From assembly GCA_030039915.1 (NCBI GenBank), contig JASHUP010000173.1, forward strand, positions 1 through 5,044: a stretch of 5,044 nt of DNA, read 5' to 3'. This stretch comes from Thermoplasmata archaeon. Its GTDB lineage: Archaea > Thermoplasmatota > Thermoplasmata > UBA184. Position 1 is the stretch's first letter. Each line of letters begins with the position of its first letter. Below the pieces are notes generated by a model, which had not been told where the DNA came from, searched no databases, and saw nothing but the letters and a program-made list of their open reading frames with translations. Of the stretch, positions 1 through 4,241 are shown in pieces. The position numbers and the translations under genes were made by a program.

Positions 1-181
1 TCTTCGCGAGCCGCAGCAGCTCGAGCGGCTCCCTTCCGGTTCGACGGGAGAAGAGCTCCAGCTGGTCAAGCTGAGTCCGCGCCGTGGCGGGGGAAGCGTG
101 GTCTTTAAACCACGAGCCCACCTCGCGCGTCGCCAGCAGAGACTGACGGTGAGCTGCCGCGGTCGACGGGGGAGGAGGCAC
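1..181 (-). CDS. Tyrosine recombinase/integrase-like protein, N-terminal part (runs off left edge)
   Basis: An open minus-strand frame continues past the left edge; 60 residues are visible from a GTG at 181. After a Pro/Ala-rich start, residues 20-60 read EVGSWFKDHASPATARTQLD followed by QLELFSRRTGREPLELLRLA. This fits the SAM-like core-binding domain at the N-terminus of tyrosine recombinases: a short helix with W, a segment of the SP-T-R-T type, a helix ending in TG, then a P-ELL helix. The catalytic domain (R..HxxR..Y) would lie outside the window, so the call rests on pattern only. The GTG at 181 was chosen because an AT-rich box (201-210) sits 20-29 bases upstream, as for a leaderless archaeal mRNA, and no Shine-Dalgarno is seen; GTG at 121 is an alternative. 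The gene is divergent from tRNA-Arg, whose 3' end is duplicated downstream, which supports a recombinase role. A DNA-binding protein with a similar helical N-terminus is the main alternative. Confidence 0.6.
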   Translation of the reverse strand, partial: MPPPPSTAAAHRQSLLATREVGSWFKDHASPATARTQLDQLELFSRRTGREPLELLRLAK

Positions 182-198
182 TAGAATCCAGATTGGGC

Positions 199-214
199 CA
201 TAGAAATATCAACC
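199..214. promoter_or_regulatory. Shared TATA-like box between integrase-like gene and tRNA-Arg
   Basis: The AT-rich stretch TAGAAATATC (201-210) stands out in GC-rich surroundings. It is centred about 25 bases before the tRNA-Arg 5' end (231) and, on the other strand, about 25 bases before the GTG at 181. Archaeal TATA boxes sit near -26, so one element may serve both directions. A second AT-rich patch (221-230) lies directly before the tRNA. Confidence 0.5.
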
Positions 215-230
215 TTTGGACGAAATAAAT

Positions 231-304
231 GGGCCCGTAGTATAGCTTGGACATCACGGAGGCCTCCGGAGCCTCAAACCCGGGTTCGAATCCCGGCGGG
301 CCCG
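231..304 (+). tRNA. tRNA-Arg (anticodon CCG)
   Basis: The gene folds as a complete cloverleaf without an intron. The acceptor stem is GGGCCCG/CGGGCCC with discriminator G (304). The anticodon stem is GAGGC/GCCTC around loop CTCCGGA, with anticodon CCG at 266-268 and G at position 37, as usual for codons starting with C. The T-arm is CCGGG-TTCGAAT-CCCGG, and no CCA is encoded. The D-stem is weak: G10-C25 and T11-A24 pair, but A12/C23 and T13/T22 do not pair canonically. The 3' part from the T-loop onward is duplicated at 1199-1220, so this gene looks like the attachment target of an integrated element; its own acceptor and T stems are intact. A TATA-like box lies about 25 bases upstream. Confidence 0.93.
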
Positions 305-306
305 TT
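285..306 (+). repeat. Direct repeat copy 1 (att-like, tRNA-Arg T-loop to 3' end)
   Basis: These 22 bases run from T54 of tRNA-Arg through the discriminator base and two bases beyond. They are identical to 1199-1220. If one C is skipped in the second copy, the match extends through a further GACT. A block starting at the T-loop and running past the tRNA 3' end is a well-known integrase target type. Confidence 0.85.
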
Positions 307-399
307 GACTCGGTCGACTCGAGCGGGAGCCAGCCAACGGCTCGGCAGGTCCACGGTCACGACGCGTTCTGGTCCAAGGACACGACAGCTCGTTTCTCA
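305..399. other. Non-coding junction between tRNA-Arg and the convergent methyltransferase gene
   Basis: I see no gene here. The stretch starts with two related 9-mers, GACTCGGTC and GACTCGAGC (307-324), followed by a short hairpin GAGCC/GGCTC (327-343). No T-run is present to act as an archaeal terminator, so transcripts from the tRNA and the methyltransferase may run into each other. Confidence 0.4.
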
Positions 400-1098
400 C
401 TACCAGGCCGGAGGTTGCCGGCCCCGCCTCCGGACCAGGAGCGCGGTGCACCGGGCGAAACTCTCCCCGCAGACCCTCCATCCACCGCGCGAACCAGCAT
501 CGTGCCGCTCGATCAGTGCAAACAGGAACCACGGTTCGAACACCGAGGCAATCTCAGCGAGAGCGGGGCGATGAGGGGGACCCACTGAAGATCGGACCTC
601 GCGAGGAATCCAGGTGAGGAGGAAGGGGCACCCAGTTCGCAGCACGCGAGCAATCTCGCGTGCGTACCGCTGACGCAGTCGGACCGGGAGGGAGTGGAAA
701 CACCCGGTGTCCAGGGCCGCTCCGAATGCCCCTGTCCGGAACGGGAGTGCCGCGGCATTGGCCGTGCGGAACTCTACCGTGAGTCCGGCCCTCCGAGCCC
801 TCGCCCTCGCAACGCCGATCACGGTCGGCGAGATGTCGATCCCAACCGACCCGAAACCCTCCCTCCGGAGCCAGAGGGTGTTGCTGCCACTGCCGCAACC
901 GACGTCGAGAACAGAAACCCCCCGCGGAATCCATTGCTCGCGCACCGCTCTTACGAGCCAGGGAGAGGGGCGGGGCGAGTACCAAGGCATCTGCCGATAA
1001 TCCCGACGCGCATACCAGTTCTCCCATGCCTCGAACTCCCTCCGTTCGGAGGGCGCGACGCGACCAGAGGAGGCAACCGTCCGCGTCACTGCAGGCAT
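400..1098 (-). CDS. Class I SAM-dependent methyltransferase
   Basis: The gene encodes 232 residues with the Rossmann-fold methyltransferase motifs in order. Motif I is VLDVGCGSGSNT (63-74), which binds S-adenosylmethionine. An acidic residue ends strand 2 in VGIDIS (85-90, Asp88). NAAALPF (114-120) is the post-II segment, and LDTGCFHSLP (129-138) is the motif IV region. RVLRTGCPFLL (151-161) matches the usual RVLRPGG turn before strand 5. The N-terminal WENWYARRDYRQMPW and the DTGCFHSLP motif recall small-molecule methyltransferases of the thiopurine/tellurite-resistance-like group, but the substrate cannot be read from sequence. ATG at 1098 was chosen because a TATA-like box lies about 27-34 bases upstream (1125-1132) and no ribosome site is seen. 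The TAG stop is at 402-400. It is the only gene between the tRNA-Arg repeats, so it is probably cargo of that element. The length is normal and no motif is broken. Confidence 0.88.
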   Translation of the reverse strand: MPAVTRTVASSGRVAPSERREFEAWENWYARRDYRQMPWYSPRPSPWLVRAVREQWIPRGVSVLDVGCGSGSNTLWLRREGFGSVGIDISPTVIGVARARARRAGLTVEFRTANAAALPFRTGAFGAALDTGCFHSLPVRLRQRYAREIARVLRTGCPFLLTWIPREVRSSVGPPHRPALAEIASVFEPWFLFALIERHDAGSRGGWRVCGESFARCTALLVRRRGRQPPAW

Positions 1099-1124
1099 GG
1101 CTCGGTCGCGTGAGCAAAAGGGGC

Positions 1125-1132
1125 GATAAGTA
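1125..1132 (-). promoter_or_regulatory. TATA-like box of the methyltransferase gene
   Basis: The minus strand reads TACTTATC about 27-34 bases before the ATG at 1098. That spacing is near that of a leaderless archaeal promoter. The box lies inside the repeat-bounded segment, so the cargo gene would bring its own promoter. Confidence 0.4.
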
Positions 1133-1176
1133 CCTACGGAGCGGCGTCGACTTCGGCTGACGGAGTCTGCGATCTG

Positions 1177-1210
1177 CCGGGATTCGAAGAACTAGCTCTT
1201 CGAATCCCGG
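1177..1210. repeat. Perfect 34-bp inverted repeat, 14-bp arms with 6-bp spacer
   Basis: CCGGGATTCGAAGA (1177-1190) and TCTTCGAATCCCGG (1197-1210) are exact reverse complements separated by ACTAGC. The right arm overlaps the first 12 bases of the tRNA-derived direct repeat (1199-1220), so the left arm carries a reversed T-arm half. Two long arms around a 6-bp spacer match the layout of dif-type sites and resemble lox-type sites bound by a tyrosine recombinase dimer. As RNA it would be a strong hairpin between two minus-strand genes, so a terminator or processing signal is also possible. No T-run follows it on the minus strand. Confidence 0.85.
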
Positions 1211-1220
1211 CGGGCCCGTT
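1199..1220 (+). repeat. Direct repeat copy 2 (att-like tRNA-Arg 3' fragment)
   Basis: This is identical over 22 bases to 285-306. The sequence before it (..GCTC) does not continue the tRNA T-stem, so this is a fragment, not a second tRNA. It ends 7 bases before the stop codon of the membrane-protein gene (1230-1228). Confidence 0.85.
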
Positions 1221-1227
1221 CGACTGG

Positions 1228-1908
1228 CTACGCCGGCCCGGCGAACTCCTGAACGTACGAGTAACGGAAAGCGACCCCGGGCAGGACGGTTTCCAACGGA
1301 CCTACCAACACCTCCAGCGTGACCGAGAGGGTGAACGTCAGGGTGAGGTCGCCAGCGACGCCGGGCGTGGCGCACGAGCAACCGTAACTCCAGACGCCGT
1401 GATACCAGAGCGTGGCGTTCTGAGGCTGGCCGGAGAGATCGTACACCGCATCGGAGCAACTCCCTCCTCCCGACGCGGGCTCGCAGGTGGTCACAAGCCC
1501 GGCGTTGACGATCGCGTAGTGGGCGACGAACGGGCCCGTGGTGCTCGCTGACACAATGATCAGAATGGCCTGCCAACCGTAATCATCCATGGAGAGGACT
1601 CCGTACGGCAGTGGACTTGGCCAAACCAGCGCAAGTTCCATCTTCGTACCGGAGGCAGAAACGTTCTGGAAGCTCACCGGCAGCAGGGCGCCAGCACTTG
1701 GATGACGGGCGTCGTACACTGCGGACGTGCCGCCGACCGGCAGAGAGGGCGGTTCCGTCGCCCACACCGCCGCGAGGTAGACGAGCAATCCGACGGCCAC
1801 CGCGAGCGCAACCCCCGCGAAAATCCGTCGGACTCGCCGCGGTCGACCTCGGGAGTTGGAAGACCCCGGGGGAATTACGGGGGTCGCGACGGCGGGGGAG
1901 GTCGACAT
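1228..1908 (-). CDS. Single-span membrane-anchored protein of unknown function
   Basis: I do not recognise the family. From the ATG at 1908 the product has 226 residues. Residues 1-28 are a Ser/Pro-rich cytoplasmic tail ending in a basic cluster (RGRPRRVRR). Residues 30-50 form a hydrophobic segment (FAGVALAVAVGLLVYLAAVW) that reads as an uncleaved signal anchor. Residues 51-226 form an outer, beta-rich-looking domain with many Val/Thr/Ser/Tyr, four cysteines (142, 151, 177, 179) that could form disulfides, and two possible N-glycosylation sequons (NVS at 82, NAT at 164). This layout suits an archaeal surface protein. The start is uncertain: ATG at 1926 adds six residues, and GTG at 2052 adds 48 residues of low-complexity, Arg-rich sequence that looks non-coding. 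No clear Shine-Dalgarno precedes any of them. TAG ends the gene just beside the tRNA-derived repeat. Confidence 0.7.
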   Translation of the reverse strand: MSTSPAVATPVIPPGSSNSRGRPRRVRRIFAGVALAVAVGLLVYLAAVWATEPPSLPVGGTSAVYDARHPSAGALLPVSFQNVSASGTKMELALVWPSPLPYGVLSMDDYGWQAILIIVSASTTGPFVAHYAIVNAGLVTTCEPASGGGSCSDAVYDLSGQPQNATLWYHGVWSYGCSCATPGVAGDLTLTFTLSVTLEVLVGPLETVLPGVAFRYSYVQEFAGPA

Positions 1909-1926
1909 CGGGCGTTCAGGTGGCAT

Positions 1927-2096
1927 CCGAGGTCCCGACGCAACCGACGATGCTCGCCGATGCGGGGGCTCTCGGCCCTCTCCCCTCCCGAGGGGGTATC
2001 GAACTAGCCCGTAATGAATCTCGCCCCGACCGTGGATCCGATCGACTCTCACGCTTCGTCGGGGCTACCCGCCCCTCGAGGGGGAATCTTGGAAGT
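1927..2096. other. Intergenic region with two CCCCTC/GAGGGG palindromes
   Basis: This lies between the AHSA1-domain gene and the membrane-protein gene, both on the minus strand. It holds an inverted repeat CCCCTC-CC-GAGGGG (1982-1995) and a 12-bp palindrome CCCCTCGAGGGG (2072-2083), which share the same half-site about 90 bases apart. The minus strand at 2018-2011 is locally AT-rich (TTCATTAC) and may be the promoter of the membrane-protein gene. The palindromes could be operators or RNA hairpins after the upstream gene. Confidence 0.35.
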
Positions 2097-2591
2097 TCAA
2101 CGCAGATCCGTGGAGGCGTCGCGGACCGCGCGCTCGAGCTTGTCGAGACAGTTCTGCCAGCCTGGGACGAGCCGCTCGCGGATGTGGGGGGCCCCCCGGA
2201 AGAGCTCTTCCAGTCGCTCGTGGACCACGGAGACCTGGGTCCGTCCGCCCTGCATCGGGCGGAGATGCACCGTGACAAGCGTGTCGAAATACTCCCCTTT
2301 CTCCGGTTCCGTTCCGACGAACGCCCAACGGTAGACAAGCTCTCGGGGAGGGTCGATCCTCACGAAGCGCCCTTCGAACTTTCCGGTGCTCACGCCGTGA
2401 CGGGAATGCCACACCTCGATTCGTCCGTCGACTCGAGGGTCTACCGTGATCCGGTCGAGGTCCAGGTCGTCCGGAGTAATCCACTGGCGCATCAGGTCGG
2501 GGTCGAGGAAGGCGCGAAAGACCCGCTCGGGTGGCGCACGGAGGACCCGCTCGATCCGGATCGCGACCTCGGGCTCATGGGCGCGAATCAC
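2097..2591 (-). CDS. AHSA1/SRPBCC-domain protein
   Basis: The product (164 residues from GTG 2591) is a single AHSA1-type START/Bet v1-like domain, a helix-grip fold that encloses a hydrophobic ligand pocket. Recognisable parts are the first strand and helix IERVLRAPPERVFRAFLDPDL (13-33) with QWI after it, the middle strands GRIEVW and FEGRFVRIDPPRELVYRWAF, and the C-terminal helix PGWQNCLDKLERAV with the typical GW..CLDKLE pattern. The GTG start is supported by GGAGGAGG on the minus strand (2601-2594) and by the overlap GTGA with the stop of the ArsR gene, which implies translational coupling. An upstream in-frame extension into the ArsR gene is possible but reads as non-conserved. ArsR-AHSA1 pairs are common in bacteria and archaea; the physiological ligand is not known. 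Confidence 0.85.
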   Translation of the reverse strand: MIRAHEPEVAIRIERVLRAPPERVFRAFLDPDLMRQWITPDDLDLDRITVDPRVDGRIEVWHSRHGVSTGKFEGRFVRIDPPRELVYRWAFVGTEPEKGEYFDTLVTVHLRPMQGGRTQVSVVHERLEELFRGAPHIRERLVPGWQNCLDKLERAVRDASTDLR

Positions 2592-2917
2592 CGCCTCCTC
2601 CGTGTTCTCGGTCGTGGCCCCCCCTGCAGGGCTTCGTCCATCCGACTCAGGCCCTCGTGCCAGAAGTGCTCGTAGTAGGAAAGCCATTCCGACGCCTCCC
2701 GGAGGGATCGTCCCCGGATCGAGTACAGGTGCTGGCGGCCCTCCGCCCGGAGCGAGACGACGCCCGAGTCCCGGAGGATCCGGAGCTGCTTCGAAACGGA
2801 GGGCTGGGACATGCGGGTGCGATGGACGAGGTCGTTGACGGAGCGCTCGCCGTCCCGCAGCGCGTCGAGGAGATGCCTCCGGGAGGGTTCCGCGAGGAGC
2901 TGAAAGACGTCGGCCAC
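2588..2917 (-). CDS. ArsR-family winged-helix transcriptional regulator
   Basis: The protein has 109 residues and a clear ArsR-type winged helix. FQLLAEPSRRHLLDALRDGE (5-24) is the first helix pair. SVNDLVHRTRMSQPSVSKQL (26-45) is the helix-turn-helix with recognition helix SQPSVSKQLRILRDSG. VVSLRAEGRQHLYSI (53-67) is the wing. The metal-binding ELCVCDL motif of classical ArsR sensors is absent, so this is probably not an arsenic sensor; it resembles the regulators paired with AHSA1-domain proteins. GTG at 2917 is favoured because an ATATAT box lies 22-27 bases upstream (2944-2939), giving a leaderless mRNA; the ATG at 2928 is out of frame. The gene is first in a two-gene unit with the AHSA1 gene and is divergent from the reductase gene, so it likely acts on the region between them. 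Confidence 0.9.
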   Translation of the reverse strand: MADVFQLLAEPSRRHLLDALRDGERSVNDLVHRTRMSQPSVSKQLRILRDSGVVSLRAEGRQHLYSIRGRSLREASEWLSYYEHFWHEGLSRMDEALQGGPRPRTRRRR

Positions 2918-3018
2918 CGAAATCGCATGCCTAAAGGGATATATGTCGATTTACGTATGCAATCGCGCACGTGGGGCCCATCCGCCCTGCACGGCGCACC
3001 AGAATCGGAGGACGAACG
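2918..3018. promoter_or_regulatory. Divergent promoter/operator region of the ArsR and reductase genes
   Basis: ATATAT (2939-2944) fits a TATA box for the minus-strand ArsR gene, and ATTTACGTA (2949-2957) may serve the plus-strand reductase gene. CGATT (2947-2951) and AATCG (2961-2965) form an inverted repeat around the second AT-rich part; a further AATCG lies at 2921-2925. These are plausible half-sites for the ArsR regulator, which usually binds such palindromes. The assignment is inference. Confidence 0.4.
3007..3011 (+). promoter_or_regulatory. Shine-Dalgarno site of the reductase gene
   Basis: GGAGG lies seven bases before the ATG at 3019 and decides that start over an in-frame GTG at 2971. 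It contrasts with the apparently leaderless neighbours. Confidence 0.75.
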
Positions 3019-3597
3019 ATGCGAAAAATCACCGCGAACGCGTACATGACGTTGGACGGCCGAGGCGAATTCCCGAAGTATCCGGGGTCCGATCGCCCCT
3101 CGACGGAGATCAACGCCCTCTTCCGCCACATGTGGTACGACCGGTTCGACGATGTCACGACGGTCGTCATGGGGCGACGATCCTTTCTCGGTCATCAGCG
3201 CACGTGGAGCGAGAGGGCCGTAAAGCCGGGCGAGCCCAAGTGGCTGCTCGAGTACCGACGGTATCTGGATCGCGTGGAGAAGATCTGCCTCTCGCACCGC
3301 CTCAAGTCCACCGACTGGGAGAACTCGCGGATCTTGAAAGGAGATCTCGCTCGGATTCTCACGAAACTCAGACGCGAGAAAGGAGGCAATATCATGGTCG
3401 AGGGGGGACCTGCGGTGGTCCGCGAGTGTCTTCGCCGCGACCTCGCCGACGACTACTGGTTCTTCGTCATGCCCGTCGTGTACGGAAGGGGACCTCGATA
3501 CTGGGGACCCATGGACGCCCAGTGCACGCTCAAACTCATCGAAACGAAACCCGGAGAGGACCGGGAGATCATGCTCCACTACGAAGCCGTCCGGTAG
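3019..3597 (+). CDS. RibD_C/dihydrofolate-reductase-like family protein
   Basis: The product has 192 residues. The N-terminal strand ITANAYMTLDG (4-14) is the family signature (S-SLDG in many members). TTVVMGRRSF (47-56) is the nucleotide-binding MGRxTY-like motif. KGGNIMVEGGPAVVRECL (121-138) holds the glycine-rich GG(P) turn that binds NADPH phosphates, and DDYWFFVMPVVYGRGPRYW (144-162) matches the typical E-.-.-.-P(V)-.-G-G-.-.-F region. The family includes the reductase domain of riboflavin biosynthesis RibD and many stand-alone reductases of unknown substrate. The isolated domain without a deaminase, beside ArsR and AHSA1 genes, points to the latter kind rather than true riboflavin or folate synthesis. 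The start is set by a Shine-Dalgarno at 3007-3011. It is divergent from the ArsR gene and probably controlled by it. Confidence 0.85.
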   Translation: MRKITANAYMTLDGRGEFPKYPGSDRPSTEINALFRHMWYDRFDDVTTVVMGRRSFLGHQRTWSERAVKPGEPKWLLEYRRYLDRVEKICLSHRLKSTDWENSRILKGDLARILTKLRREKGGNIMVEGGPAVVRECLRRDLADDYWFFVMPVVYGRGPRYWGPMDAQCTLKLIETKPGEDREIMLHYEAVR

Positions 3598-3816
3598 GGA
3601 CGGTCGGGGGGAAGGCGACCCCGGGTCCGTTCTCGGTTAGTCCGAAGAATCGGAGACCGGAGGCTGGCCCTCCCGCCGCGGGGCAGTGCCGCGATCCCGG
3701 GCGCGGGCGATGACCTCCGCCGAAGAAGAGGAAGCCGAGGGTCGATTCGGTCGACTCGGCGCCGCGGGTGGGCCCAAAAACGTTCAAGTAAGCGTGCTCG
3801 GGTTCGGTGTCGTTCT
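3598..3816. other. Intergenic region, no gene recognised
   Basis: About 220 bases without a convincing coding frame or RNA fold. It contains two near-identical tandem 9-mers GGTCGATTC and GGTCGACTC (3740-3757). An AT-richer stretch CCCAAAAACGTTCAAGTAAG (about 3774-3793) is likely the promoter of the following winged-helix gene, since its end lies about 24 bases from that ATG. Confidence 0.4.
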
Positions 3817-4215
3817 ATGTCACCCGGGAAAGGCGGGGTCCGCGACCCGGAGCCCGAGGGTCCGGAGTCCGAGGACGCGAGTCACCTCGTCGATCGCATC
3901 GAGGAGGAACTCGATCTGCTCGCGCGCAACGTCGACATCCTCGAGAAGCTCGCGAAGAGTCCACCGACCGGGATCATCCGGCTCAGCGAGGCGCTTCACC
4001 TGCCGATCCACAAGACACGCTACTCGCTCCACTTGCTCGAACGCGAAGGGGTGATCCAGCCGTCCGCGGACGGAGCCGTGGTCACCGACAAGGCGAAGGA
4101 GTTCTGGGCGAACCTGAACCAGTCGCTCGACCGGATGACCGCACTCATCCAGCACCTCAAGAGCCGGGCCGTCGAGCACGAAAGTCGACCGCCCTCGAGC
4201 CGGAAAGGCTATTAG
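3817..4215 (+). CDS. Small winged-helix DNA-binding protein
   Basis: The 132-residue product begins with an acidic, Pro/Glu-rich tail (1-22). An amphipathic helix DRIEEELDLLARNVDILEKL (26-45) follows. The helix-turn-helix is GIIRLSEALHLPIHKTRYSL (52-71), and HLLEREGVIQPSADGAVVTD (72-91) is the last helix end plus beta wing. A C-terminal helix, WANLNQSLDRMTALIQHLK (97-115), could dimerise. Together these fit an archaeal winged-helix transcription regulator, but I cannot name the family or targets. ATG at 3817 has no Shine-Dalgarno and an AT-rich stretch about 25 bases before it, so the mRNA is probably leaderless; a GTG at 3807 is in another frame. It is directly followed by tRNA-Asn, whose probable TATA box lies in its last codons. 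Confidence 0.8.
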   Translation: MSPGKGGVRDPEPEGPESEDASHLVDRIEEELDLLARNVDILEKLAKSPPTGIIRLSEALHLPIHKTRYSLHLLEREGVIQPSADGAVVTDKAKEFWANLNQSLDRMTALIQHLKSRAVEHESRPPSSRKGY

Positions 4216-4216
4216 C
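4208..4216 (+). promoter_or_regulatory. TATA-like box of the tRNA-Asn/tRNA-CAT pair
   Basis: GCTATTAGC sits 26-34 bases before the tRNA-Asn 5' end and overlaps the stop codon of the winged-helix gene. It is the only AT-rich element at a suitable distance. Confidence 0.4.
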
Positions 4217-4241
4217 GCGATGCCAGCTCCGCCGCCTCGGT

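Larger units (their letters stand above)
285..1220. mobile_element. Candidate small tRNA-Arg-integrated element carrying a methyltransferase
   Basis: An intact tRNA-Arg at one end and an exact 22-bp copy of its 3' part at the other is the usual footprint of site-specific integration by a tyrosine recombinase. Recombination between the copies would release a circle of 914 bp and leave the tRNA whole. The only clear gene inside is the methyltransferase (400-1098, minus), so no recombinase lies between the repeats; the integrase-like gene lies on the other (5') side of the tRNA. The element could be mobilised in trans, be a deleted remnant of a larger element, or the repeat could come from an unrelated partial tRNA duplication. 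The right end lies 7 bases from the stop codon of the neighbouring gene. Confidence 0.5.

Noticed and set aside
1199..1220. A second tRNA gene or tRNA half gene
   Set aside because: Only the T-loop to 3' end is present, and the preceding bases do not form any other tRNA arm.
554..1576. A 340-codon open minus-strand frame spanning methyltransferase and membrane-protein genes
   Set aside because: It overlaps two genes with recognisable motifs or membrane topology in another frame, has Arg/Pro-rich low-complexity translation and no family motifs. Long open shadows are expected at this GC content.
1611..2675. A 354-codon plus-strand open frame
   Set aside because: It is antisense to the membrane-protein and AHSA1 genes. 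The translation is Arg/Pro/Gly-rich without motifs.
2971..3018. Longer N-terminus of the reductase from the GTG at 2971
   Set aside because: The added residues do not fit the family, whose first strand starts at the ATG 3019, and a strong Shine-Dalgarno precedes that ATG.
2647..3579. A 310-codon minus-strand open frame opposite the reductase and overlapping the ArsR gene
   Set aside because: The ArsR and reductase frames carry full family signatures and proper start signals; this frame does not.
3700..3740. Possible C/D box small RNA (GATGA near 3710)
   Set aside because: No D box (CTGA) or internal C'/D' pair is found at suitable spacing.
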